Shown: positions 9,801-22,963 of the stretch, piece by piece
How positions within the stretch are numbered: position 1 is the stretch's first letter
Layout: every line of letters starts with the position of its first letter
Assembly (NCBI GenBank): GCA_022264855.1
Contig: JABYQU010000056.1
Coordinates: 1 to 64,000 of the forward strand
Source: Lenzites betulinus
Lineage: Eukaryota > Basidiomycota > Agaricomycetes > Polyporales > Polyporaceae
Direction: 5' to 3'
DNA length: 64,000 bases
The notes under the pieces: generated by a model
Databases searched by the model: none
Told to the model about the DNA's origin: nothing
What the model saw: the letters and a program-made list of their open reading frames with translations, nothing else
Program-made: the position numbers and the translations under genes

Positions 9801-12188
9801 CAGCAGTCAGTAGCTTCGTCATGATGTAAGTCAACAGTTTAATTTACATCACTGCTTCACACTTACGCTATTCGGAACGCGGCCTGCATTACCTGGCCAC
9901 CATGTACTGTCAATCCATGCCTCAAGCTTCTTAAGAGGGTTGTCTTGACGGCTGCGCTTGGCGAACATACCGCCCACGGTCAAGATTCCTTGGACGACAT
10001 GCTTCGCCTCGCCTACACGATTAACAAGTTTGTGGGGTGAGAATATCTAAGTGTACTGTAAAACGAACTCACCGAGGAATGCGCCGTGCATAAATTCCGT
10101 GGGGGTGCTCATGACCGGGAACCAGCCTGGGAGACAGTTGAGGGACGACCAGCGTACACCCCGCTCCTCTGATATTTCCTCACGCTCTTCCCGATCTGCA
10201 TGACGCGCGCGGTAGGCGTATTTCAGGAAGCGTTGCTCTTCGCGATAAGTGAAGTCTGTATCATGAAGTCAGCAAAGCGCAGTTTCACAAGCCATCAGCA
10301 CGTACGCGAGGGATCAAAGCATTCCGCCCGTGTCAGGGAGTTAAATGGCTGCTTGCACACAGGACACATGAAATGCTTTGACGTATGTCCGCGAAGACCA
10401 GAGGCCTTGCGCGCTGCGGGTAGATCAGAAGCGTTGGCATAGAGGAAGCAATGTACCAGTGCCGGGTCTGAATCCCCCGATACTGTCATCTCGACGCCTA
10501 TTATTTGGGTTGATAAGAGATTTAATGATGAGTTGATTGATCTGACTTACCGGCATAGAGCTCAAGCAGGTCTGGGATAAATATATCCAGGACATTGTTG
10601 AGGTCCTCCAGTGAAGGCTCGTCAGGGCCAGGGATTACCGCAAGGAGGAACGTCTCCTCGCGAAGGAACCGCTTTGAGCGCGGCGTGTTGCAAATTGTCA
10701 AGTATATTGCTCCGACGGAGTAGTTTCCCCGCTTCATCGCGCGGAACCTGCGCAACTATCAGTCCGAATAGACGGGACGTAACATGACAATACTCGCCAA
10801 TCAAGATTAAATATTAGTACGAGCCCATTCGGCAGATTGACAAATCTTTGATTAAGTTCCTCGAGGTCGACGTCCTCGACGCCCCACCGGCCGCCCTTAT
10901 GACGCTCTAGTCCGGCATGGATGGCTCTCCAACCCCATCCGTCATGCATATCATACATGCGGAAGTCTTCATTGTTGCTCCCAGCCCAGTCGCCCATCTC
11001 GACAGGAGCTGTCTCACCTGGAGCATCGGCGGGCTCAGATCTCCATTTGTTGAGCTCTATGAGTTTGCCTGGACGCAGCAGCAGGCGCTGAATGATGTCC
11101 TTTGGCGACGCGGTGGAGAGAACCTTGGTGGGAATGCGATGCAATTTACCGTCACTAAACCTCTTCTTCTCGAAAAGAGTCCCAGTGCAGTCAAGGACGG
11201 TGCACCTGCCATGGCCGGGGAGGTCGTGAAGAGTCGAGGGATGATGGGTGGCCCAGCACGTATTGCAAAGGAAGTAGTACGTTATGTGTTCGTCAGGATC
11301 GAGCCCCAAGCGTCGTTCGACAGTGCGTAGAGTGATTGCCATCTTCTCAAGCCCAGGGATTTCGTATCCAGTCCGAAGGGACATTGAACGAAGCTGTGAC
11401 CGCGAGCTTTCAAGCATGTACTTAGTCAGGAGATGGGTGGCGCCATGGAATGCGACTCCGATGAATGCTTGAACGTAGGCCCTCCGAATGAGGGGGTGTT
11501 CATGGAAAGCTGGAGGGAAAGCACTCTTGAGAACACCCTCGGTGTCTGGGAGCGGCGTCTGAGCACGAGAATCCGAGTTGTCGCCGTAGATTGAATCAAG
11601 CGATGCATACAGCGGGTCGTCTTCATCCACATCGAAGGCATCCTCATTGTCGTCATCATCCCCAGGTATAGAGATTCGCGAGGACGAGTGAGATGAGGAA
11701 GAATCTGAATCGGAGCCCCCAGAGGCAGTCGAGCCTAGGTTCTGCGAGAGAGGCTCAGATCCCAGCCTGAAGTGGTTCACATCGTCCCAGAAGTGCTCTT
11801 CTGTAGACCAAAAAGCTTCCTCATCCAGAATATCGGGATCCCCAGGTTGTTCGAAGACATCGCCGCCAGTTAGAGAACGTCTGCGCTCACCAATGGCCGG
11901 ATCACTAGGCGCATGGTCGTCTCCATTCTCCTTCACTACACGTGGGCTCCGTGGGCCGTATGACGAGGCGGTGCGAATGCCCAAGTCGTGGCTAGCACAC
12001 CCAATTTGCGGGGGATGGGGAGGCGGAGCATTGACGGCCGTTGAGTGAGTATATGCAGTGAGCGCCGCAGCCGCTTGGTCGTTCCTCCGATGGAGGTGTA
12101 TGACTTGCTGGGTTTGTCTCCTAGTAGGATCGTTGTGGCACAGTGTACAGGGACAGGCATAGCGGCGCTCTCGTGAGGTGGGAGCCAT
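6876..12188 (-). pseudogene. Tnp2/CACTA-type (Plavaka-like) transposase, interrupted
   Basis: The start ATG at 12188 gives MAPTSRERRYACPCTLCHND, a CxxC zinc-binding N-terminus, followed by an acidic disordered region. The Tnp2-like core runs across many exons: FRAMKRGNYSVGAIYLTICN, LREETFLLAVIPGPDEPSLE, KASGLRGHTSKHFMCPVC, then LNCLPGWFPVMSTPTEFMHG, WIDSTWWPGNAGRVPNS and YERFNGWLAKVNHNGHKGGE. The C-terminus ends DSQEPDRVDIILDGEPY at the stop at 6876. The first intron (10799-10748) is GC-AG. Between YTAKVE (about 9520) and FSAVYN (about 8200) a 1.3 kb insertion breaks the frame, so the gene is probably inactive. Otherwise the reading frame is well kept, which implies a young element. Terminal inverted repeats were not found by eye. 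Confidence 0.8.
8206..9517. mobile_element. 1.3 kb insertion inside the transposase
   Basis: Joining the transposase frame across this segment restores ...KVEDSFSAVYN..., with the 4 bp TCTT (AAGA on the coding strand) present on both sides at 8202-8205 and 9518-9521. The next base differs, so a degenerate 5 bp duplication is possible. Both ends are rich in CTTGG/TCTTG words, but no clean terminal inverted or direct repeat could be aligned. The interior has a splice-like GTGAGTAAGT near 8692 and a 50-codon hydrophobic minus-strand ORF (about 9171-9016). The type of element is unknown; a solo LTR with TG..CA ends is not supported. Confidence 0.55.
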
Positions 12189-12778
12189 GGACAGACCAAG
12201 TGCAGCGTTGAGGAGGGATGAAGAGGAATACTGGTGGACGTGAAGAAAGCGCCCAAAACAGTGCCACAGGCGCGGCGACGCGTCCACGCGTTTGATCATG
12301 TGAGCGTATCTGACTTCACTCGTGACTTAAAAGCGGGGGAAATATATATCTCAATAAATTCGGAGAAAAGTCGCTCCAAATATGGACTTTGTTCTACTTT
12401 TGCTTTAAACAAATCCTGGCTGACGTGCAGTGAAACAGCAGATATATTCGCATGACGTCGTCCAATATTTACGACCAGCGGTGTTTCAATAACCCGACGG
12501 AGCTCGAATCACAGATCCAGATCGGCCTCACCGTAGCCGTTCTGGCTCTCTCTGGCCGGCTGTGCGCAACGAACTACCCCGCACGCGTTGTCCCCAGACA
12601 ACGTTTGCTCATCGTCTACAGCGCAGCTCATAGCTTACCCTTTCGTTTCTCTCAGGCGTGGCTATCGGGAGGAGCTGGGTGTCACTGACTACCAACCTTG
12701 ACTGCGCTACTGTCGCCACCTGTGCGCTACTAGTACTTATCCCGAGGGAAGCAGAAGCACCCCTGCATACATTCCACG
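12189..12778. other. Intergenic region between transposase and ABC transporter
   Basis: This is a divergent promoter region for the transposase (minus) and the ABC gene (plus). The part 12330-12460 is AT-rich. The outer end of the transposon should lie here, but no inverted repeat partner was recognised near 3-7 kb. No gene is seen. Confidence 0.4.
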
Positions 12779-15700
12779 ATGCTCGCTCTCGGGCTACATC
12801 GTCTCGCGCTCCCGACGTCCTTGCTGCTTCTCTGGGCGCAGAATGCATATGCCGGGAGGAGAAACGTATCGTCGGAGTATTCGTTGAACCCTCAAGTGCT
12901 CTCGGTATGTCATATGTCACTAATGAGCAGCCCAGTTCAGATGCTAAATGCTATACATACAGCCTTTAGAGGTTGTCAATGGGAGACCAGGTAAATGGAA
13001 CAGGATCCTGCGCGACCAAGGAGCGCATATTGACCTCTAGCCCAGAGCGTTGTCCGCCATGCTTCAACTGCCAGCTTGACGCGTTCACCTGTGGCAACTT
13101 CGGAGATTGCTCTCAGTTCGATGGACAGTGCAAGTGTCCCCCAGGCTGGGCGGGAATAGATTGCTTGACTCCTCGTATGTTATCATCACATTGAACAACT
13201 ACTTCTTGTCTAATGTGCAACAGAATGCGATTCACTGGCTGACGGAGACCAACGGAGACAGCGTGAAGAGGGCAAAGAATGCGAATGTAAGGATGGGTGG
13301 GGCGGCATTAACTGCAATGGTGAGTAGGTACACACTGACTCAGAGCTACCGTTAACCCACGTCGTGCAGTCTGTCAGACGGACGACTCGTGCGTCGGATT
13401 CCCTCTTCGTGGACAACCCATTGGCGACGACGAAAGGGTTGGCAACATGACCTGTTACAAGGGAGGCGAGACTGTTTTCAACAATCACCAGATGTGCGAT
13501 GTAACCAGTACGTCCTGACTCTGCGTACATCAAGGTCGTCAGTACGGCGTTGACCTTCTATACAGACCGGAAGATTCTGGACATGCTTCCCGATCGGCCT
13601 CCCCAGGTTACGTTCAGCTGTGAAAAGCAGTCCAACACGTGTCAATTCCAGTTCTGGACGGCTCAGGTGGAGTCCTTCTACTGCCAGCTTAGTGAATGCA
13701 AGTCCCGCGCAGAGCACAGCTACGCAAAGAACTCCACGTACTACGACTGCGACAAGATTCAATGCAAATGCGTACCTGGGCGATTCATCTGTGGCGAGGA
13801 CGGGAGTCTCGGTCAGTACTCACGAATTTGCGCTGAGAGAAATACAGCTTAATTAAGTATCCTGTGTAGATATCACGGACTTTCTCAAGGAGGACATCAA
13901 GGGACCCGCGACATTCAGTTGCACCACTGGCCAAGGATGCAAATTTGAGGAGCCCGGTATGAATGACCTGATCTCGACCTTCTTCGGCGACAGCTACATC
14001 ACCCTCCAGTGTGAAGGCGGAGAATGCTTGCACTACTCTCAGGTCCCTGGTTACGAGGTAGGTTGTGATAGATATGTCGGGGCGGGCAACATGCTAAGGT
14101 TTTCGTAGCCCCCGCCCAAGCCAGACAACGCGGCGTTCGTGGCATTGAGCATAGCAGGTGCTGGACTCTTTGTGATTTTGACTTCGATCAGTGAGTATAT
14201 GCGCTGGGTGAGGTCGACGTTACGTTCTGACACACTGCATATAGTCCTTTGGTGGGCCGGTCGCGCTCGGACCAGCGACTTCGGCAACATCCGCCTCCCA
14301 GAGAACGAGTCTGCCAAACTGATGACGGATCATGTTCCTGCTTCCTTGCACTTCTCTAACATCTCGTACAACGTCAACGGGCACACCATCCTCGACAACA
14401 TTTCTGGTTCTGCTAAGCCTGGACAGCTGCTGGCGATCATGGGCGCGTCTGGTGCAGGCAAGTCGACGTTCCTCGACATACTTGCCCGGAAAAACAAGAG
14501 GGGCAGTGTGAGCGGAACCACACTCGTGAATGGGCGCGAGATCGCAGACGCAGACTTCAAGAAGGTCATGGGCTTCGTCGACCAGGAGGACACGTTGATG
14601 AGCACGCTGACGGTATATGAGACCGTCCTGTACTCGGCGCTGTTGCGGCTGCCGCGGGAGATGAGCCTTGAGGCGAAGAAGTACAGGACCCTGGAAACGA
14701 TGAACGAGCTGGGCATACTCGGTATCAAGGATTCAAGGATCGGTGAAACTGGTGGGTGAATCTTGACTTCGTCATTCATATGATAGCTGAGGACCGCTCA
14801 GGCCAACGTTCCATCTCCGGTGGCGAGAAGCGCCGCGTGTCAATCGCGTGCGAGCTGGTCACTAGCCCGTCTATTTTGTTCTTGGATGAGCCTACTAGCG
14901 GTGAGTGTCGTTGTATGCATCTTGAAATGTCAATTGACGTCGTTTAGGTCTCGATGCATATAACGCGCTGAGCGTCATCGACAGTCTTGTTTCGCTCGCT
15001 CGTGACTACAACCGCACTGTCGTCTTTACCATCCATCAGCCCCGCAGCAACATCGTGTCGCTCTTCGACCAGCTGATCGTACTCGCTCAGGGCAAGCTCA
15101 TCTACTCCGGCGAAGCCGACAAGGTCACGGATTATCTCGCACAAGTCGGCCATCCCTGCCCACTTGGTTTCAATGTCGCGGACTTCCTAAGTGCGCCCAT
15201 CTCATTACGCTCATGCCTGATGTTAATGCATATCATCTGCAGTTGATCTGACAATGCAAGCCGGTCTGGAGCCTCGTTCCTTGGATAGCCCCGCTACTGA
15301 AGCGACCCAGCCCACCGAGGACGTGCCTGCTGCTGACGAAACCAACATTCCCGACGAAGAGCGCGCCTTTATACAACCGTCCGCCGCATCTGTGCACTCA
15401 AGTTACCGGGCTGACGAAGCGACGGAAACCAGACGCACAGGATCCATCCACTCCTCCACGGCATATATCCGTCGCCAGACTTCACGTTTACTCGAGGCCA
15501 TCCGGCCCTCCGATGGCGTTCGGGAAGGGCCTGTCCCGCCGAAGCTCGCTGAACTCATCGAGTCGTTCAAGAGCAGCAACATCGCGGCAGCGCTGAGAGC
15601 AGAGATCCTCGAGATCGCCAGCACGCCCGCGGCGCAGGGGAACGGCAACGGCACAGCAGAGCTTCCGGATGTCGCAGTCGAGAGCAGCCTTTCGCGCGGT

Positions 15701-16833
15701 AGGAAGCGGGCGAGCTGGGGCACGCAGTTCCGAATTCTCAGCGGGCGCGCCTTCAAGAACCTGTACCGCGACCCAGCGCTGCTCGCAGCGCATTACATCT
15801 CGGCCATCGGCGTTGCCTGTAAGTCGCTATGTACGTGTGTTCGGCACCGAGCAGGGCTAATGCCGTCGGGTCACAGTGATCTGCGGGTTCTTCTTCCAGA
15901 ATATCACCAACGATATTGCGGGCTTCCAGAACCGGCTGGGCGTGTTCTTCTTCACTCTCGCGTTGTTCGGGTTCTCGTGCCTGTCTAGCCTGAACCTCTT
16001 CGCGAACGAGCGGATTTTGTTCATGCGTGAACGGTATGCACTTTCTCTGGTCATCATCCACGAATGGTGCTCATATCTATTAACAGTGCTAATGGCTACT
16101 ACTCGTCCTTTACGTACTTCGCGTCCAAGGTACGGCTCACGTTCTCCCATGCGTCCTCTCGCTCTGACCTCACTCTTACCTCCTGTAGATCCTCTTCGAC
16201 ATCTTGCCTCTCCGGGTTGTCCCCCCTCTCGTGTTCGGCGGCATCATCTACGGCTGGATCGGGCTCGTCCCCGAGGTAGCGATCTTCTGGAAGTTCATGC
16301 TCACACTCGTTCTCTTCAACCTCACGACCGCGAGCGTCATCCTCCTGTTGTCCATCGCGTTCGCAAGCACGAGTGTCGCATCGCTCGTCGGCACGCTGAC
16401 CATGCTCTTCAAGTACGTCTACCTGCTCACAGCACCCGGCTGACACACGTACTGATCGTCGCCGCTAGCTTGCTCTTCACGGGGCTGCTCATCAACCGCA
16501 AGTCTGTGCCCGCCGCGTTCCAGTGGCTGCACACGGTCTCGTTCTTCCACGCCGCGTTCGAGGCGCTCGCCGTGAACGAGCTTCGGTACCTGCAGCTCCA
16601 CGAGGAGAAGTACGGCGTGAACATCGATGTCCCCGCTGCGGCGATCTTGTCGACGTTCGGCCTTCGTGCAGAGGTAAGCTGTCTTCTGTGATATTCGATG
16701 TACCAGGACTGAAGGCGGGTGCGCTTCGCAGTCGTTCTGGTGGCCCAACATCGCGTTGCTTGGGATCTTCTTCGGCACGTTCACGGTCGGGAGCTATCTG
16801 GTGCTGCACTTCTACGTCAAGGAGAAGCGGTGA
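12779..16833 (+). CDS. ABCG (White-type) transporter, Adp1-like
   Basis: ATG 12779 opens a signal peptide ([17 protein letters not shown]). The lumenal part is cysteine-rich with EGF-like modules ([20 protein letters not shown] and [13 protein letters not shown]). A transmembrane segment ([20 protein letters not shown]) leads to one ABC domain with Walker [10 protein letters not shown], signature [14 protein letters not shown], Walker [18 protein letters not shown] and H-loop [10 protein letters not shown] disordered linker and a C-terminal ABC2 membrane domain follow, ending FYVKEKR at 16831-16833. The order lumenal EGF, ABC, membrane domain and the length of about 1,000 residues match the yeast Adp1 family, whose substrate is unknown. 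There are about 15-18 exons with short introns. The family call is firm; the smallest exons, including the junction after residue 38, are less certain. Confidence 0.9.
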
Positions 16834-17121
16834 TTGGTGCGGCGGAGAACGCGGCGAATAGACGTGTATGCCTGATACTGTTGGCGGAGAGCGAGGTGTG
16901 CATATTTGGCGCAGAACGCTGCGCGTGACTTGTTATCCTATATACGCTTTACCATATGTTCTTGGAGCGCGGACTTTCTCCTGGGAGGTCCTGTATAGTA
17001 TACACGTTGTACGATATATGTATGGACGCATTTGCAACTCGCTCAGAAAGCCCCCAATACTTAGTACTTACCTCCCCCGAGGCCCTCAAGCAATTTAAGT
17101 CTAGTACTGGCGTCTATCTAA

Positions 17122-18125
<1,004 letters not shown>

Positions 18126-18318
18126 TGAAGTTCCGCCCACATATCTTGTGCCAGTGGACTCGTAGAGTTCGTACTCTGTCCCACAACCGACGCGTTGTAC
18201 CTACTAGGGACCACTGTTCCAACATACTCATTCCACTGGCATCATATAATAATAGAGCGGTTTTGCAGAAGGCAAACTCGATGTCGCTCTCTGTATGGAA
18301 GGGAATGATGTCTGTAGA

Positions 18319-18408
18319 GCCATCGTGGCGCAATGGTAGCGCATCACCTTCCTACTGTACGTAGGGAGTGATAGGTGGGGGTTGCGGGTTCGATCCCCGT
18401 CGGTGGTA
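18319..18408 (+). tRNA. tRNA-Arg (anticodon CCU) with 18 nt intron
   Basis: The cloverleaf folds completely. Acceptor stem is GCCATCG with CGGTGGT (two wobbles), D stem GCGC/GCGC around AATGGTA, anticodon stem TCACC/GGTGG, a 5 nt variable loop GGGTT, T stem GCGGG/CCCGT around TTCGATC, and discriminator A. The anticodon is 18351-18353 (CCT), after T32 T33 and before A37. The intron 18355-18372 follows position 37 as usual. The CCTAC of the anticodon loop pairs with GTAGG in the intron (anticodon-intron helix). The mature length is 72 nt before CCA addition. An alternative ATCAC/GTGAT stem would read UCC (Gly) but gives a poor variable loop, so Arg is preferred. Confidence 0.85.
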
Positions 18409-18418
18409 ACTGGATACA

Positions 18419-18422
18419 TTTT
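18419..18422 (+). terminator. Pol III terminator T4
   Basis: TTTT lies 11 bp after the tRNA 3' end, the minimal RNA polymerase III stop signal. Confidence 0.6.
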
Positions 18423-19610
18423 GCCTCTCCTTACAAGGGTAAGCCGCAAGGATTAAAATGCGTCGAGCTTAATTACGCAGGGACGCTGGGCCCGGGAGCG
18501 CATATACGACGGACGCTTCTTTGCCCAGTACTATGGAAGCTCCTGACGGAAGAGTCTCCGAGCGAGGGACTGAGGGGTAAGTGCGGCCTTGAGGTACAAC
18601 CTATCAGACGTAGGATTCAGTCAAGGACCTGCCCCGCCGCTTCGAACACGCAAACTCACCACAAAGAGGATTGTGGAAAGACGCGCCGTGCGACCTCTTG
18701 ATCACCATTTTCCGAGCCTCGTAAGTCTTCACAGACGAGCGAGGTGCGACAATCTGCCGAACCTCGTGTACGCATGCACCAAGATGCACCAGTGTGCGGT
18801 GTAGGGTCCGACGAGTGCCTGATTCGTCGCGCGAGGCCAATCTACGCTCACAGGCATGTCAAGAAAGAAATATAAGACCGCAGCAAGGAAATGGGGACGA
18901 CCTCCCCGACTGCAGCCGACTCTTCCGGTGCGACGTGCGGACGGAGTGCCTCGCCCCGCTGCGGTGGCCCACCGGCGTGAAGTTCTGGAAGCGGCCTTCA
19001 AAGGAGCCGATGCTGTAGGTTGTTAGTCTTTCGGCCGCGCCAGAGTTCAGAGTGTGTTTGACAAGAGAGTCCACTGGCCATGTCTTCAGTCTTCCAATGC
19101 TGCGAACAGCAAAGAGGATCCCTGGCAAGAGCGCTTCGGCTGCATGTGTGCTACTTGATGACCGGGCTCTGTGTAGTTAAATTGACGATGCGCGAGTTAC
19201 GCGAGGAGAATAAGGTTGGACCCACCGCAGATGCGGTACACCAGGCACCGTGCACGCACACGGTCCGTTGCATTTCGTGCTTTTTCGCGCGCCGTCGGCG
19301 TCCATTTGTCAGGGTGCCTGGGTTCCGTGCGTGCTCATCGGACGAACGGGATCTAGAGCAGTCAAATCGGGGGAAGTCGCATACCTTGCGCGCAGCGAAC
19401 GTCGGTCGGACTCCGCGTGCGCACCCCGCGAGGTCGAGCAGCGCCGTCGTTGGCCTCTCATTTGCAGCGCATTGAGGATAGATGCGCTCCAGAGGCTTCC
19501 AGACTTCCTGTCATTTGGCACCGCTAGAGGTGAGGAACAGGAAGACGAGTTGTGCCCGCACGGACGTCGGGGAGAAATTGGCTCTTGGCGAAGCGCCGCG
19601 GGGGCGGGTA
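18423..19610. other. Intergenic region without a convincing gene
   Basis: Several open frames of 60-145 codons exist, but none has family motifs, plausible introns or typical codon use. The right part is the distal promoter of the ferric reductase. Confidence 0.4.
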
Positions 19611-19738
19611 ATCAGATAAGATATGCAGGAGTGAGTGAGTGCCACACTAAGCTCGGCCGACGGCTTACCCGCCCCATAATCAGATAAGATCACAGGTCCG
19701 CGCCGGTCCCGAAGGCTTTGGAAAATCTAATCAGATAA
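19611..19738 (+). promoter_or_regulatory. Three ATCAGATAA (iron GATA-factor) sites
   Basis: Perfect ATCAGATAA copies occur at 19611-19619, 19679-19687 and 19730-19738, all in the same orientation and all within TAATCAGATAA. They lie 143-270 bp before the ferric reductase ATG. ATCWGATAA is the extended recognition motif described for fungal iron-responsive GATA repressors (SreA/SRE/Urbs1/Fep1 type). About 0.2 copies would be expected by chance in the whole 64 kb. Repression of the reductase under iron-replete conditions is inferred. Confidence 0.8.
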
Positions 19739-19880
19739 ATCGCCCGGGGAGAGAGCATCGGAAGCTCGATGCATCGATGCTCATCCAGGTTTAATAGGAA
19801 GCCCGTCTGGGGCAGGGCACCCCCCGGGTCCCCTGCTTCAGCCTCAGCTCACGCCTCGGACGACGCCTCGAACCCTCAAG

Positions 19881-22482
19881 ATGTTCTTGAGAACCGCCGT
19901 GACGGCGCTCGCCGTCCTCGGCCTCGTCGCGCCCTATGCAGCCGCCGACTCGCTCAAGGTCACGCTCGGCCTCGACGACATAAACTGTCTCTTTGGGTGT
20001 GTCGACACGCTCGAGCTGCTCACTTTCGGCGATGTCGCCGCGGACGCAGGGTACTATCCCAGCCTGTGCCAATCCGTGTACATGGTCACCTCCCTCGCAC
20101 TCTGTACCGACACCTATTGCACACCCACCCAGAAAGCGGCAGGGTGGGCAAAGGTGACGGACTACTGCGTGGAGTACGCCGAGACGGATCTCATGCCGTT
20201 CGACGACGCAAAAGCCCTCATCAACTCGTCGTCCGTGGTGACCATCGACGGCCTCGCCGAGGCGGGCAATCAATTCAACTCAACTGTGGCGCTCACCTAC
20301 GATTCCTTCTACGCTGGGCTTCATACTGAGGTACGCTGTGGTTGCATATGCGACGTAAATCGACGACTCACTGCCGCGTAGAATGCCTGGAATCGGGAGA
20401 TGAACTTCGTATGTCTATTATGCAGCCTATACCAAACACTCACTGATGTTGGTCCCCAGCACCACGCGTTCGGCTGGAGCCTGTACATCCTTGTCGGCGC
20501 CATGGTCCTTGTTGGCCTAGTAAACCGCGTGCTTGTTACCATCAGCAGTCGCTCCAAGCAAGTCTCAGTCGAGGACAAGTACCGCGCGTACATCCCCCAC
20601 GATAAATCTTGGTCAAGCTCGGTGTACACCCTGTACCGCAAGCACATCTCGACGCCGGCGACGTTCGGCTACCTCCACTGTCAGCCTTGGGGCATGTTGT
20701 CGATCCCGACACGGATCCAGGCGTTCTTCGTGAGTGTTTTTGCAGCGGGTCCCCGATGTTGCTTCTGACATCTTGTTAGATCTTCGCCTTCTGCCTCGTC
20801 AACCTTGTGTTCACGGTCACATGCTACGACCTGTTCATGGAGAACCTGTACTGGCCGGATGACAAGGCCACCCAACTCTGGCGCTATGTCGCGGACAGGA
20901 CAGGCATCATGTCCTTCTACAACCTTCCTCTCCTTTGGGCGCTCGCCGGTCGAAACGACGTTCTCATCTGGCTGACAGGCTGGTCATATTGTCAGTTGCT
21001 TCAGTGTTTATGCGACTGGAGAGGCTCACCGATTATTTCTTTAGCCTCGATGAACTTGTTCCACCGATGGGTTGCCCGTGTTGCGACGATCCAAGCTATC
21101 ATCCACTCCGCGTGAGTCTCCGTCGGCTAGCGAAGTTGCTTTCGTGGTGCTAACCCGCATGTAGTGCCTACACTTGGCAAGTCAGCGGCGACATGGCGGA
21201 AAATTGGGCCGAGCTCTACTGGCGGACTGGTGTATTCGTGAGTGTATTTCCAAAGCCGCTCTCGTACGCCAAAGCTGACACACCTCAGGCTACGGTGTTC
21301 ATGTGCTTGCTCCTTCCGCTGTCGATCCTCCCGATCCGCAAAAAGCTCTACGAGATCTTCCTGATCATCCACATCCTGCTGGCGCTTGTCACCCTCATCC
21401 TGCTCTTCTACCACATCCAGATCTTCGACGGCGAGTACGAGCCCTGGCTGTGGGCATGCGTGGGCGTCTGGGTATGTACCCCTTCGGTTTATGTGCCAGT
21501 CCGAGGACGAACGGCTTACTGGTCTCTTTAGGTGTTCGACCGCGCTATCCGAATTATTCGTGTCGCCGTCTTGTCCTTCAGCGCGTTCCGCAGCGGTGGC
21601 AACACGGTCGCGATAATGACCGGCGGCGACCAGAGCCTCATCCGCATGACCGTCACCTCTGCGCTCCCCTTGACGCCAAAGCCCGGAGACTACTTCTTCC
21701 TCTACACACCCCTGTCCATCACCCCGTGGGAGAACCATCCGTTCACGCTCGGCAGCTGGGAGAAGAACGCGAAGGGCGGCACCGACCTGCACTTCCTCAT
21801 CGCGCCCCTGGACGGCGCGACGCGCAAGATGAAGAAGCGCATCGCGCAGTCGCAGGACGGGAAGGCACACATGCGCGTGCTCCTCGAGGGCCCGTACGGC
21901 CACTCGGAGAACATCGGCCGCTTCGAGCACGTCCTCCTCGTCGCCGGCGGCAGCGGCATCACCGCCATCCTGCCCTACCTGCACGAGCTGCAGACGACGG
22001 ACGCGGCCGCGCGCGTGACGCGCGACGTGCACGTCGTCTGGATCGTCAAGAACAGCGTGTACGCCGCGGACGTGCTCGCGCACGAGCTCGCCGCCGCCGC
22101 GTCCACAGACACCCTCCATGTCGCCGTCGAGCTCCACCTCACGCGCGAGGCCGGCGTGCAGGCCGCGGACTTCGTCGCGGCGGTCCCCGCGGGCGCGCAT
22201 GCGCGCCTCGCGACGGAAAAGAGCCAGAGCGACGACGCGAAGTCGGTGGGCAGCGCGAGCACCGCCGGGCCGACCGTGCTCGCCGGGCGCCCGCAGATGG
22301 ACGCGCTCATCGGCGAGTCGCTCAAGCAGCTCGTCGGCGGCGAGCGCGTCGCGGTCGTCGCGTGCGGGCCGGCGCGCATGATGGACGACCTCCGGCGGGC
22401 GGTCGCGGACGCGTATGGCACGGGCGAGCACCAGATCCGCGGCGACGGGCTGGAGTACTTCGAGGAGTCCTTCGCGTGGTGA
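19881..22482 (+). CDS. Ferric/cupric reductase transmembrane component (FRE/NOX family)
   Basis: It transfers electrons from NADPH via FAD and two hemes to extracellular ferric iron at the plasma membrane, as the first step of reductive iron uptake. Signal peptide: MFLRTAVTALAVLGLVAPYA. Next come a cysteine-bearing extracellular domain and a ferric-reductase membrane domain with heme histidines in FHRWVARVATIQAIIHS and FLIIHILLALVTLILLFYHI. The FAD-binding module has HPFTLGSW. The NADPH-binding module has LLVAGGSGITAILPYL and VACGPARMMDDLRRA. The C-terminus is EYFEESFAW, with the stop at 22480-22482. About eight exons are seen, including a tiny second one (NAWNREMN). The GATA sites upstream support iron regulation. 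The particular FRE paralogue cannot be assigned. No ferroxidase or permease gene is seen beside it. Confidence 0.92.
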
Positions 22483-22963
22483 TTCTCTTTTGGTATGATG
22501 GGTTACGATACGACTTGGAGGGGGATGACTGCTTCGCCGGGCTGCGTCGTGCGCGGGTAGCGTGCGGCCTGTCCGGTGGACGTAGACGCATGTAGCTTCA
22601 CGTTTATAATGTATTAACGCGTTACACGGCACTGGTAGATCACGGTTTAGCATCATGTGGTGTGTGCGAGATGGCAAGTGGATAACGAACCTCGACGATC
22701 CGTCGAAAGGGGTAAGCTGGCTATGCCGGAGTTTGCGAAGGATAGGGGCCGGCCGCAGCGCACGCATGTGTGTATCCTTGTGTGTCCAGTGTGGTTCACA
22801 GAAGTGGGTGAGCGTGTATAGGCACAGCGTGCAATGCATGTCCGATGTCCACGGTGGACGTGAACGTTCGTCATCGCGCGCAGAGCTGCAAGGTCTAGAA
22901 CACGCTGATGATGTCGGTGCAGGGGAGACCCAGGCTGTACGGTCGCGCGAAGGCCGTGCCGCT
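22483..22963. other. Ferric reductase 3' flank
   Basis: No gene or repeat is recognised. A 3' UTR is likely in the first 150 bp, which are AT-richer. Confidence 0.4.

Noticed and set aside
12301..12460. Terminal inverted repeat of the Tnp2-like transposon
   Set aside because: CACTG/CAGTG words occur (CAGTG near 12428), but no matching inverse could be aligned on the other side.
21303..22595. 430-codon plus-strand frame overlapping the ferric reductase
   Set aside because: It is a second frame of the same exons, full of Arg/Pro/His; the reductase frame carries the FAD and NADPH motifs.
21127..22839. 570-codon minus-strand open frame
   Set aside because: It lies antisense to the ferric reductase exons; its Arg/Val/Glu-rich composition is a mirror of GC-rich coding sequence.
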